64,000 nucleotides of DNA. Origin: Tropicimonas sp. IMCC34043 (GTDB lineage Bacteria; Pseudomonadota; Alphaproteobacteria; Rhodobacterales; Rhodobacteraceae). The DNA lies in contig NZ_QMEK01000001.1 in assembly GCF_003390845.1 (NCBI RefSeq), positions 1,922,001 through 1,986,000 of the forward strand. Direction: 5' to 3'. The position numbers and the translations under genes are program-made. Position 1 is the first letter of the stretch. Each line of letters begins with the position of its first letter. Under the pieces are notes generated by a model. That model was given only the letters and a program-made list of their open reading frames with translations. It was not told where the DNA came from and ran no database searches. Shown here one piece after another: positions 1 to 8,314 of the stretch.

Positions 1-946
1 AAACGACCGGATCGTGGCGCCGCGCGATCTGGCAAATCAGCCCGAGCTGCGCGTCGATCTCCTCGGGTGCGCCCTCGACCTCGACGATCAGCAGCGCGGC
101 ACAATCGGGATAGCCGGCATGGGCGAAATCCTCGGTGGCGCGGATGCAGATCCGGTCCATGAACTCGATCGCGACCGGCAGCACACCGGCGCGGATGATG
201 TCGGCGACACAGCGCCCGGCGGTCTCGACCGCGTCGAACCCCATCAGAACGGGGCGCGCGCCCTCGGGCTTGCGCAGGATGCGCAGCGTCGCCTCGGTCA
301 CCACGCCCAGCTGGCCTTCGGAGCCACAGACCAGCCCCAGCAGGTCATATCCCGCCGCATCGAGATGGCCGCCGCCAAGCTCGACCACCGTGCCGTCCAT
401 CAGCACCATGGTCACGCCCAGCAGGTTATTGGTGGTGACCCCGTATTTCAGGCAATGCGCGCCGCCCGAGTTCATCGCCACATTGCCGGCAATGGCGCAG
501 GCAAGCTGGCTGGAGGGATCGGGCGCATAGAAGAAATCGCGCTCGGCCACGGCATCCGAGACAGACAGGTTGGTGCGCCCCGCCTCAACCCGGATGATCC
601 GGTCCTCATAGTCGATCTCGAGCACGCGGGTCATCCGCGCGATCCCCAGCACCACGCAATCCGCCGTCGGCATCGCGCCCCCGGCGAGCGAAGTGCCGGC
701 ACCGCGCGGCACCACCGGCACGCCTTCCTCGTGGCAGACCTTCAGCACTGCGGCGACCTCGGCGGTCGATCCCGGCAGAACGACAGCCAGCGGCGGACAG
801 CGATAGGCGGTCAGGGCATCGCATTCATAGGCGCGGGTCTCGGCCGGGTCGTGGATCACCGCCCGTCCGGGCAGGACCGACCCCAGCCGTTCCAGAATCC
901 GCGCCTTTCGCGCAAGCACATCGGCCCGCGGCTCTGGCATCTGCAT
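1..946 (-). CDS. glcD: FAD-linked oxidase, glycolate oxidase subunit GlcD type (3' end cut by window edge)
   Basis: Reads leftwards from an ATG at 946 and runs off the window edge, so about 315 N-terminal codons of a protein that is usually near 480 residues are present. Family knowledge: GlcD is the FAD-binding subunit of glycolate oxidase, oxidising glycolate (or D-lactate-like 2-hydroxyacids) to glyoxylate. The translation shows the start MQMPEPRADVLARKA, the FAD-binding PCMH signature VPRGAGTSLAGGA, then an AGNVAMNSGG-type stretch and the LVCGSEGQLGVVTEATL segment expected of this family. A GGAGGGG ribosome site precedes the start. The FAD-binding glcE and Fe-S glcF genes would be expected beyond the left edge. 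An ATTGGT/ACCAAT inverted repeat lies 17 bp upstream of the start. Family call is secure; exact substrate is not. Confidence 0.93.
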   Translation of the reverse strand, partial: MQMPEPRADVLARKARILERLGSVLPGRAVIHDPAETRAYECDALTAYRCPPLAVVLPGSTAEVAAVLKVCHEEGVPVVPRGAGTSLAGGAMPTADCVVLGIARMTRVLEIDYEDRIIRVEAGRTNLSVSDAVAERDFFYAPDPSSQLACAIAGNVAMNSGGAHCLKYGVTTNNLLGVTMVLMDGTVVELGGGHLDAAGYDLLGLVCGSEGQLGVVTEATLRILRKPEGARPVLMGFDAVETAGRCVADIIRAGVLPVAIEFMDRICIRATEDFAHAGYPDCAALLIVEVEGAPEEIDAQLGLICQIARRHDPVV

Positions 947-962
947 GAAAACCCCTCCCAAG

Positions 963-1000
963 ATTGGTAAGAAAATATAACCAATTTTGCCAGATGGCAA
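963..1000 (-). promoter_or_regulatory. Inverted repeats upstream of glcD, candidate GntR/FadR-type operator
   Basis: ATTGGT (963-968) and ACCAAT (980-985) form an inverted repeat with an 11-bp AT-rich centre containing TATATT. Directly beyond it lies a second palindrome, TTGCCA-GA-TGGCAA (987-1000). TTGGT/ACCAA half-sites resemble those of FadR-subfamily GntR regulators such as PdhR. The AT-rich centre could hold the -10 region of glcD. Assigning the regulator is inference. Confidence 0.5.
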
Positions 1001-1028
1001 GCCACGAAATCGCGGCTAGGGTCGCGCC

Positions 1029-1727
1029 ATGAACATCGTCACCCAATTCGACCTGCTGTCACCGCTCGATCTGGCCGCGCTCGCGCTCCTGCTGATCTGC
1101 ATCTTCGGCCTTGACCGCCTTGTCGAACATTCCCCGGCCCGCTTCCGGTCGGTATCCTACGTGATGCGCGGCTATCGCGCCGAATGGATGCGCCATATGG
1201 TGACGCGCCAGCCGCGGATCTTCGACAGCGCGATCCTCGGCACGCTGCGCCAGGGCACGACCTTCTTTGCCTCGAGTTCCATCATCGCGATCGGCGGCGC
1301 GCTGGCGCTGATGTCCAATCCGCAGACGTTGAACGACCTTGCCGGCGATCTGACCAAGAGCCAGGCGCCGGCGGTTCTGTGGGAGATCAAGATGCTGCTG
1401 ATCGTGCTTTTGCTGATCAGCGCCTTCCTGCGCTTTGTCTGGGCGCATCGGCTGTTCGGCTATGCCGCTGTGCTAATGGCGGCGGTGCCGAACGACCCCG
1501 AGGATCCGCTTGCCTTTCCGCGGGCGGCGAAGGCCGGGGACCTCAGCTCGCTTGCCGGCCGCAGCTTCAACCGCGGCATGCGGTCGGTCTATTTCTCTCT
1601 CGGGGCAACGGGTTGGCTGATCGGGGCAGCGCCGCTGATGCTGACCACGCTTGCCATCACCGCAATGATCCTGCGGCGCGAATTCGGCTCGAACACCCGG
1701 GTCGTGCTGATGCGCCCGGAAGACTAG
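1029..1727 (+). CDS. DUF599 family membrane protein
   Basis: A 232-residue integral membrane protein of the DUF599 family, whose function is not established. Hydrophobic segments are visible at about residues 12-30, 75-95, 117-137 and 188-213. The polar stretch between the first two (VMRGYRAEWMRHMVTRQPRI) and the run SAILGTLRQGTTFFASSSI are the parts by which I recognise the family. It is divergent from glcD with an 82-bp gap, so the two may share a regulatory region, but nothing links them functionally. Confidence 0.82.
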   Translation: MNIVTQFDLLSPLDLAALALLLICIFGLDRLVEHSPARFRSVSYVMRGYRAEWMRHMVTRQPRIFDSAILGTLRQGTTFFASSSIIAIGGALALMSNPQTLNDLAGDLTKSQAPAVLWEIKMLLIVLLLISAFLRFVWAHRLFGYAAVLMAAVPNDPEDPLAFPRAAKAGDLSSLAGRSFNRGMRSVYFSLGATGWLIGAAPLMLTTLAITAMILRREFGSNTRVVLMRPED

Positions 1728-1795
1728 GACAGCGAAAGGGCGCCGCGGCTGTGGCCAGAAAACGCTGGCGCCGCCGATTGGCTGATCCGGAACTA

Positions 1796-1826
1796 ACAAG
1801 GCGCCACCCGAGGGCAGCGCCTTTGC
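1796..1826. terminator. Possible bidirectional terminator hairpin
   Basis: AAGGCGC ... GCGCCTT forms a 7-bp stem between the convergent DUF599 gene and the CTERM gene. There is only a short T-run on the plus side, so this is a weak call. Confidence 0.35.
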
Positions 1827-1863
1827 AACGATCACGTCATGGATGGTGCCAGCAGCGCCCTGC

Positions 1864-2454
1864 TCAGGCGGCGCGGCGACGGCGGCGCATCAGGCGTTCG
1901 GCCACAAAGGCCACACCGAGCCCGCCGAACATCAGCATCCCCGTGGCAGGCAGCGGAACCGCCGGCATATCGTTTGTACTGTATTCGATGACATAGGTCG
2001 CGCCATAGGTGCTGTCTCCGGAAAACCACCCCGATGACCTGTCCATCAGTGCGTAGTTTGCCCCCGGCCAGGACGCAAGGCCCCGCCTGCTCCAGTTGGT
2101 ATAGCTCAGGTTTTCACCTTCCTCGGGACCGGCCTGCCAGGACCAGTTGCCTTCGGAGGCACTGTCGCTTGCGGCAATATAGACCGTCGGGGAACTTCCA
2201 TAAAACTTGGCAATGCCTCGCACGAAGGCGTTTTCTTCTGCCGAGGTTATCGTGACCAGATACCCGGACATTCCATCGTATTCCGAAGCTGCAGCAGCAT
2301 TCAGCGCAGTGGAATAGGATCCCCAACTGGGCACGAAGTCGTACCAGTGGCCATTTCCACCCTCTTCAACCGTCCACTGCACAGGAATCGCCGAAACTGA
2401 GGATCCCGCCAACACAGCTGCTGCGAGGATCGAGCCAACAAGCGCAATCTTCAT
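1864..2454 (-). CDS. Secreted C-type-lectin-like protein with VPLPA-CTERM sorting tail
   Basis: A 196-residue exported protein. Residues 1-22 form a signal peptide (MKIALVGSILAAAVLAGSSVSA). The middle (about 26-160) resembles a C-type lectin fold: an early WYDF, a central GYLVTITSAEENAFV helix region, a YIAASDSASEGNWSWQAG stretch with the W.W pattern, and a late ANYALMD segment. The end carries VPLPATG, a hydrophobic helix and a basic RRRRR tail, which is the VPLPA-CTERM exosortase-recognition architecture found in Rhodobacterales. Family knowledge: such proteins are cleaved and anchored or released at the cell surface by an exosortase encoded elsewhere. No exosortase is in this window. The ligand is unknown. 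The upstream DNA (2455-2583) is unusually AT-rich for this genome. Confidence 0.8.
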   Translation of the reverse strand: MKIALVGSILAAAVLAGSSVSAIPVQWTVEEGGNGHWYDFVPSWGSYSTALNAAAASEYDGMSGYLVTITSAEENAFVRGIAKFYGSSPTVYIAASDSASEGNWSWQAGPEEGENLSYTNWSRRGLASWPGANYALMDRSSGWFSGDSTYGATYVIEYSTNDMPAVPLPATGMLMFGGLGVAFVAERLMRRRRRAA

Positions 2455-2583
2455 TTCTTAACCCACCAAATTATTCGTTGCATCTGCCACATAATACTAT
2501 CGTTGCAGAAATCAAGGATTCCTTGCCCGCAAAAACAACAAAATACGAAAAAATCTCTTAAATACCCCGGTAAGGGAGGGACC

Positions 2584-4665
2584 TCATTTCCGGCCTTCGC
2601 TCAGCCATGCCCCAAGGCTGAGCCCAAGCGCCAGAAGGACGAACAGAAGCGGAGCCACCAGGGGGGTAATGGTGACGTCGGTCGTGACATAGGCCTGTCG
2701 CGGCGTGATCCCGATCCAGCCGCGCCCGGCGGCGGCCCGGCCCTCGCGCACCTGACGAATCGTCGGCAGGCCCTCTTCGATCCGCGCGATGCCGCCCCGG
2801 CCGCGATCGACAGCGGGCGCCAGCGCCGCGCCGTCCGCGACAGTTTCCTCGAATTCCTTCGGCGCCGCCGGTCCCAGCGCCACGACGCCCGAAAGATCGC
2901 CTTCGACCAGACGGTACAGCCCGGCCTCGGCGCCCTGAAAGCGGCCGGAAAAGCGGCCGGGGGCTGCCTCGGTCAGCGGCACGAGGGTCACGGTCCCGTC
3001 GGGCGCGGTAACCTCGACTTGTTCGGGATCGTCGCCAAGCGTGCGGCGGGTGATCGTTACGTCAAGCCCATCGGCCGTCGCGGTCAGCGCCTCTTCCTCC
3101 AGATCGGGTTCCTTCATGGTCCAGTGCGCCAGCCGGCGCAGCAGTTCCAGCTGCGGCCCGCCGCCCTCGAACCCGCGCGACCAGAGCCAGGCGTGATCGG
3201 ACGCCAGCAGCGCGACGCGTCCCTCGCCGACCCGGTCGAGCACCAGAAGCGGCCGGTCGCCCGGCCCGCCCATCACCACCTCGCCCCTGTCGGGCTCAAG
3301 CTCGATCAACCGGAACCAGCGGCCCCAGCCCGGCCCTTCGCGCCCCTCGGGGGCCGGCGGCGCCATGGCGTCGAGTCCTTCGGTGACGGGATGTTTCTGG
3401 CCCAGATCGGTGATCTTCGGAACAAAGCCTTCCTCGATCACCCGGGCGGTCGGGGCGGCCGGCAGGATCTCGGACAAAGGCGAGCGATAGAGACTGTCGG
3501 CACTGGCAAATTCCGGCCCCGCCGCCATCAGCACCGCGCCACCACGTTCGACATAGTCGCGAACGTTGTCGAGGTAGGCCATCGGCAGGATGCCCCGGCG
3601 CCGATACCGGTCGAAGACGATCAGATCGAACTCGTCGATCTTGTCCATGAACAGCTCGCGGGTCGGAAAGGCGATCAGCGACAGCTCGCTGACCGGCACG
3701 CCGTCCTGCTTTTCCGGCGGCCGCAGGATCGTGAAATGCACAAGATCGACCGAGCTGTCGGATTTCAACAGGTTGCGCCAGGTGCGTTCACCGGCATGCG
3801 GCTCGCCCGACACCAGCAGCACCCGCAGACGGTCGCGGACACCGTTGATCTGCACCACGGCGGCATTGTTGCGGTCCGTCAGCTCGCCATCGGCAACCGC
3901 GACCTGAAACCGGATCACGTTCATGCCGCCGTGCGGCAGGGTCAGCGGCAGGGTCAGGTCCTGCCCGACCGGCACCCGGACCGAGATCGGGTCCTCGGCG
4001 TCGATTGCCACGTCAAGCAGCACAGGCCCTGCGGCGTCCGCGGGCACCGCGCCGGTCTCGTCGATCCGCAGGGTCAGCGTGATTTCTTCGCCGACGATGG
4101 CAAAGGCCGGCGCATTGCGGATCACCAGCCGGCGGTCCCAGTCGGTTTCATGCCCGGTCAGCAGCAGGTGCAGCGGCGCCGGCAGATCGGGCATCCGGAC
4201 GAGGTCGTGGAGGCGCCCGTCGCTGACAAGGATCGCACCGGCGACGCGCGCCCGCGGTTCCTCGGCCATCAGCTCGGCGAGGGCCGTCGCGGCAAGCGTG
4301 CCCTGATTGTCGGGGGCATCGCGGACGGTGGCCACGCGCAGCTCGGTGCCCGGCATCGCCTCGACCGCGCGGGTGACCCGTTCGACCGCCGCCTCGGTCT
4401 GGGCATCGCGATCCGACAGCTCCTGACTGGCGCTGCGATCGACCACCATCAGCACGATGTCCGAAAGCGGCGCCTGATCCTCGACCTGGTACGAGGGATT
4501 GGCAATTGCGGTCAGCAAGGCGGCCGCCGCCAGACCGCGCAGCCACCAGCCCCTGAGCCCGCGCCAGAGCGCGTAGCCGACAAGGACGACAGCCAGCGCC
4601 GCAACCACCCAGATCAGCGTCCAGGGCAGCAGCGGGTCGAACAGGATGTTGGCCGCCGCGCTCAT
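2584..4665 (-). CDS. Membrane protein with VWA-like and glutamine-amidotransferase-like domains (last gene of moxR operon)
   Basis: A 693-residue membrane protein. Two N-terminal membrane helices (about 15-32 and 43-60) are followed by a von Willebrand A-like region starting with VDRSAS near residue 78, which fits a DxSxS metal site. An Ig-like beta region follows, then a class I glutamine-amidotransferase-like fold (from about residue 285, RVLLVSGEPHAGERTWRNLL) without an obvious catalytic Cys-His pair. A C-terminal helix (about 668-688) returns to the membrane. Its start overlaps the stop of the DUF4159 gene by four bases, so the two are translationally coupled. Family knowledge: homologues sit at the end of moxR-DUF58-DUF4159 operons and have no settled function; a role in envelope protein assembly or quality control is inference. 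Confidence 0.75.
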   Translation of the reverse strand: MSAAANILFDPLLPWTLIWVVAALAVVLVGYALWRGLRGWWLRGLAAAALLTAIANPSYQVEDQAPLSDIVLMVVDRSASQELSDRDAQTEAAVERVTRAVEAMPGTELRVATVRDAPDNQGTLAATALAELMAEEPRARVAGAILVSDGRLHDLVRMPDLPAPLHLLLTGHETDWDRRLVIRNAPAFAIVGEEITLTLRIDETGAVPADAAGPVLLDVAIDAEDPISVRVPVGQDLTLPLTLPHGGMNVIRFQVAVADGELTDRNNAAVVQINGVRDRLRVLLVSGEPHAGERTWRNLLKSDSSVDLVHFTILRPPEKQDGVPVSELSLIAFPTRELFMDKIDEFDLIVFDRYRRRGILPMAYLDNVRDYVERGGAVLMAAGPEFASADSLYRSPLSEILPAAPTARVIEEGFVPKITDLGQKHPVTEGLDAMAPPAPEGREGPGWGRWFRLIELEPDRGEVVMGGPGDRPLLVLDRVGEGRVALLASDHAWLWSRGFEGGGPQLELLRRLAHWTMKEPDLEEEALTATADGLDVTITRRTLGDDPEQVEVTAPDGTVTLVPLTEAAPGRFSGRFQGAEAGLYRLVEGDLSGVVALGPAAPKEFEETVADGAALAPAVDRGRGGIARIEEGLPTIRQVREGRAAAGRGWIGITPRQAYVTTDVTITPLVAPLLFVLLALGLSLGAWLSEGRK

Positions 4666-7436
4666 TGGCCGAGCCTGTCGAGCAGCGCAGGCACATGGAC
4701 CTGGTCGGATTTGTAGTTGCCGGTCAGCACATGCATGATCAGGTTGACGCCAAACCGCATCGCAAGCTCGCGCTGCCGATCACCGCCAAAACCGCGGCCG
4801 ACCGGGAACATCGGGTTGCCACGGTCATCCACGGCCCAGGCCGCGGCCCAGTCGTTGCCGCCGATCACCACCGGGGTCACGCCGTCGTTGAGGTTGCGAA
4901 ACGGCATGCCCTCGACCTGTTCGGCGTCGGGGGGGGCGGCCTCGACCCAGATGTCGTGGCTGGCATAGCGGCCGGGAAAATCCTGCAGCAGATAAAAGGT
5001 GCGGGTCAGCACGTGGTCGGGGGGAAGCTGCTCCAGGGGAGGAATATCGAGCGGGGCGGCCAGTTGCTGCAGCTTGCGGCCCTCGGGGGTGCTGGCGCCC
5101 GAAACCCCCAGATCGGCATCCCTGGTGTCGAACAGGATCATCCCGCCCGACCGCAGATAGGCATTGAGCCGGCTATAGGCCTCGTCCGACGGGATCGGCT
5201 GATCGAGCGTCACCGGCCAGTAGAGAAAGGGATAGAACGCGAGTTCATCGGTTTCGAGATCGACCCCGATCGGCGCCCCCGGTTCGACCGAGGTACGGTC
5301 CGTCAACGCCTGACTGAGGCCGCGCATCCCGGCCGCGGCGATCTGATCCTCGCGACTGTCGCCGGTGACCACGTGGGCCAGCACGACCTCGCTGGTCGCG
5401 GCGATGGCCAGCGGATCGTTCGGCGGCAGCGGTTCGGCCCCGGCGGGCGGCGGAGCCAGCACGACCCCCGCCAGCAGCACCGCGGCGGCGGCGCTGCGCA
5501 TCCCGCGCAGCCGGCCCGAAAGCCAGAGCGAGGCGAGAAGATCGACCAGCAGCAACAGCAGACCGAAGGCCAGTGCATGCCCCGTCAAAGGGGTTTCGGC
5601 GGCGGTCTCGATCCCCTCGACGGCCACTCCGGCGGGCCAGCGCATCGCAACCAGCTGTGCCTCGGCATCGAGGACGTTGAGCGCAATCTGGCGTTCGTCC
5701 GAACCATAGAGGCCCGGCGGCATCGCGGCGCCAAAGTCGCGGGCGGCGATCTGCTCGCCCGGCACACCCGGCAGGGTGCCCGCATCCTGCAACCGGCCAA
5801 AGCCGTCCAGAACCTGATCGGCGCTCCATGTCGTGCCGGCAAGATCCTTGGCATCCGGTGCCGCGGGCCGGGTCGAAACCGCCAGCCGTTCGAGCATCTG
5901 CACGAACAGGCCCGACAGCGGCAGCGTCGACCATTCGGCATTTGCGGTGACGTGGAACAGCACGACCTGCCCGGCCCCGATCCGCTTACGGGTGACCAGC
6001 GGGGTTCCGTCCGACAGGGCGGCAATCGAGCGTGCGGCAAGCTCGGGATCGGGCTGGGCCATGACCTGCGAGCTGACAGTCACGTCACCCGGGATCTCGA
6101 GTCCGAAGAAAGGCGAGCCTTCGGCGAAGGGGCGAAGGGTCTTCGGCTCGCCCCAGCTCATTGCGCCACCGAGGTTGCGCCCGCCCTCGCGCAGGCGGAC
6201 CGGCATCAGCGGGTCTTCCTCGGCCCGGCTGACATCCGACGCGGCCAGCCGCGGTCCGGCAAAGCGCACCAGCAGCCCGCCCTCGTCCACCCAAGCCTCG
6301 AGCGCCGCGGACTCGGCCGGAGCAAGGCGGGCGACGTCGGCAAGGATCACCACATCGGGGTTTGCCGCAATCAGGTCCGCAGGTTCGCCCTCGATCAGAT
6401 CGGCGGTCGGTTCCAGTGCCTGGCGCAGAAAATGCAGCGGCGACAGCAGCGACAGCCCCTCGCGCTCGTCGCGCCCGGCGACCAGCGCCACCTCGCGCCG
6501 CTTCAGGCTGTCGTCGGTCAGGCTGACCGCGGCGGCCGAATGGCGCGACGGGATCTCGAACCGGCGGATGCGGTTGCGCAATTCGGCAGGCAGCGACAGC
6601 TCGACGCTCGCCTCGCGCGCGCCCGCGGCAAAATCGGCAGTGGCCGAGGCCAGCATGCGTTCCGAGCCGACGGGATCGAGCCCGATGGACGCGATCTCGA
6701 CCGCTTGTTCGGGGCCGGTGTCACGGCGGATCGCGGTCAGCCGGATCAGCCCGTCGGCATAATCCGCGGGCTTCAGGCCCAGAACCGGAGCCGGGCTTTC
6801 GACGATGCGCACCGCACCGTGGGACTGCAGCGCGGCCAGCAGATCGGTGCGCCCGTCGCGCGCCATCCCGTCCGAAAGCCAGACCGTGTCGAAGGACTGA
6901 TCCCCAAGCCCGTCGGCCCAGGCCGCAACCGCCGCCGGATCCGGTTGCCAGGGTCTGGGCGACAGCCCGGCAAGCCGCGAGGCCCAACGGTCGGCCGACA
7001 GAAACTCGGGCGGCCCCGACGACAGGTCGGTCAGTTGCACCACAGCGACCGGCCGCCCCGACCGGCCGGCATCGTCGATCAGCGTCGCCAGCTTGTCGGA
7101 CCGCGCCGTCCAGTCGCCGGCATCGGCCCAGGTGCCGTCGATCAGCACCATCAACGGCCCCGATCCGCCGTCGCGGACCTGCGGGTTCAGCACCGGACCG
7201 GCAAAGCCCACGATCACCGCGGCCGCCGCCAGCATCCGCAGCAGCAGCAGCCACCAGGGCGTGCGATCGGCCTGATTTTCATCGTCGCTCAGCCCCAGAA
7301 GCAGGGCGACGCCGGGAAACCGCCGCCGGATCGGCGCCGGCGGCACCGCCCGCAGGATCAGCCACAGGATCGGCAGCACCGCCAGACCGAGCAGGATCAG
7401 CGGCGCCGTGAACCCCAGAGGACCGATCATCCACAT
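4662..7436 (-). CDS. BatA-N / DUF4159 membrane protein
   Basis: A 924-residue protein started at the ATG at 7436, which overlaps the DUF58 stop as TGATG; an in-frame start 11 codons further upstream lies inside the DUF58 gene and is less likely. The N-terminus (about 1-90) is a BatA-type region with two membrane helices. It is followed by a VWA-like domain (PLMVLIDGTWADAGDW), an amidotransferase-like middle part, and a membrane segment around residue 625-640. The C-terminal 200 residues (EVVLAHVVTGDSREDQIAAAGM onwards, in pieces) match DUF4159, including FYPFLYWPVT and GGMILFDTRDAD. Second-to-last gene of the operon read from 9318 to 2584. No enzymatic residues can be assigned; the family is thought to act with MoxR-type ATPases. 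Confidence 0.82.
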   Translation of the reverse strand: MWMIGPLGFTAPLILLGLAVLPILWLILRAVPPAPIRRRFPGVALLLGLSDDENQADRTPWWLLLLRMLAAAAVIVGFAGPVLNPQVRDGGSGPLMVLIDGTWADAGDWTARSDKLATLIDDAGRSGRPVAVVQLTDLSSGPPEFLSADRWASRLAGLSPRPWQPDPAAVAAWADGLGDQSFDTVWLSDGMARDGRTDLLAALQSHGAVRIVESPAPVLGLKPADYADGLIRLTAIRRDTGPEQAVEIASIGLDPVGSERMLASATADFAAGAREASVELSLPAELRNRIRRFEIPSRHSAAAVSLTDDSLKRREVALVAGRDEREGLSLLSPLHFLRQALEPTADLIEGEPADLIAANPDVVILADVARLAPAESAALEAWVDEGGLLVRFAGPRLAASDVSRAEEDPLMPVRLREGGRNLGGAMSWGEPKTLRPFAEGSPFFGLEIPGDVTVSSQVMAQPDPELAARSIAALSDGTPLVTRKRIGAGQVVLFHVTANAEWSTLPLSGLFVQMLERLAVSTRPAAPDAKDLAGTTWSADQVLDGFGRLQDAGTLPGVPGEQIAARDFGAAMPPGLYGSDERQIALNVLDAEAQLVAMRWPAGVAVEGIETAAETPLTGHALAFGLLLLLVDLLASLWLSGRLRGMRSAAAAVLLAGVVLAPPPAGAEPLPPNDPLAIAATSEVVLAHVVTGDSREDQIAAAGMRGLSQALTDRTSVEPGAPIGVDLETDELAFYPFLYWPVTLDQPIPSDEAYSRLNAYLRSGGMILFDTRDADLGVSGASTPEGRKLQQLAAPLDIPPLEQLPPDHVLTRTFYLLQDFPGRYASHDIWVEAAPPDAEQVEGMPFRNLNDGVTPVVIGGNDWAAAWAVDDRGNPMFPVGRGFGGDRQRELAMRFGVNLIMHVLTGNYKSDQVHVPALLDRLGQ

Positions 7437-8314
7437 CAGCGGGTACGCTCCAGCGCCGCATAGAGCCACAGCAGCGCCGACTGGGCGGTCAGATCCGTAT
7501 GGTGACAGTCATAGAGCCACCCCGAAACCCGCGAAAGATGATCGAGCCTGTCCTTTCGCTCGGCCAGCCGCTCAAGGTAGCGGCCGCGCAGATCGCCCGC
7601 CTTCAGCGTCTCGTGGCGCAGGCTGCCGCCCATGCTTTCAAAGATTGTCCGCCCTTCGAAGGGAAAGCTCTCCTCGACCGGATCGAGGATCTGCAACAGC
7701 ACGCCGCGCACGCCGCGGTCGCTGGCCTTGGCAAGTGCTGCCTCGACCCCTGCCATCGGCCCCAGAAAATCCGACACGAACAGCGCCCGCGCGTGGGCCG
7801 GAAGCCCCGGGGTCTCGGGAATGCCATAGTCGGCATCCGAAAGCTCGCCCGTCAGCGCATCGGCCAGCCGCACCAGTTGCAACTGCCCCGCCCGCGCCGC
7901 GGTGCCGAGATTCGACAGCCCCACACGTTCGCCGGCACGGATCAGCAACACCGACAGCGCCAGCGCCAGCAGCCGCGCCCGGTCGGACTTGGCCGGCCGC
8001 TCGCGGTCGCCGGTGAACTCCATCGACTGCGAACCATCGACCCAGATCACCACGCTTTGCGCCGCCTGCCATTCCTTCTGGCGCACGAAATGCGCGTCCG
8101 ACCGGGCCGAGCGGCGCCAGTCGATCTCGCGTGCCTCGTCGCCGTGGGTGGCGGGGCGGTATTGCCAGAATTCGTCCCCCATGCCCGCCCTGCGCCGCCC
8201 GTGCGCGCCAAGCAGCACGGTTGCCGCCAGATGCTCGGCCTGAGCCAGCAGCGGCGGCAGGGCTGCCGCCAGCCCCTCGGCCCGGGTGCGAAGGTGCGGG
8301 CCGGCCTGGCTCAC
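7436..8314 (-). CDS. DUF58 domain protein
   Basis: A 292-residue soluble protein read from a GTG at 8314 whose start overlaps the moxR stop (GTGA). The DUF58 signature is clear around residues 72-90: a YRPATHGDEAREIDWRRSARSD stretch (split here as GDEAREIDWRRSARSD). It is followed by a VWA-like beta strand VVIWVDGSQSM with a DxSxS-type metal site. Family knowledge: DUF58 proteins are nearly always coupled to MoxR AAA ATPases and are proposed substrates or adaptors of them. Position two of the operon and the overlaps at both ends support joint expression with the neighbours. Confidence 0.9.
   Translation of the reverse strand: MSQAGPHLRTRAEGLAAALPPLLAQAEHLAATVLLGAHGRRRAGMGDEFWQYRPATHGDEAREIDWRRSARSDAHFVRQKEWQAAQSVVIWVDGSQSMEFTGDRERPAKSDRARLLALALSVLLIRAGERVGLSNLGTAARAGQLQLVRLADALTGELSDADYGIPETPGLPAHARALFVSDFLGPMAGVEAALAKASDRGVRGVLLQILDPVEESFPFEGRTIFESMGGSLRHETLKAGDLRGRYLERLAERKDRLDHLSRVSGWLYDCHHTDLTAQSALLWLYAALERTR

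Noticed and set aside
4665-7463. 932-codon open frame opposite to the DUF4159 gene
   Set aside because: High GC content keeps the antisense frame open; its composition (many Arg, Gln, His, Gly) and lack of any recognisable domain show it is a shadow of the real gene on the minus strand.
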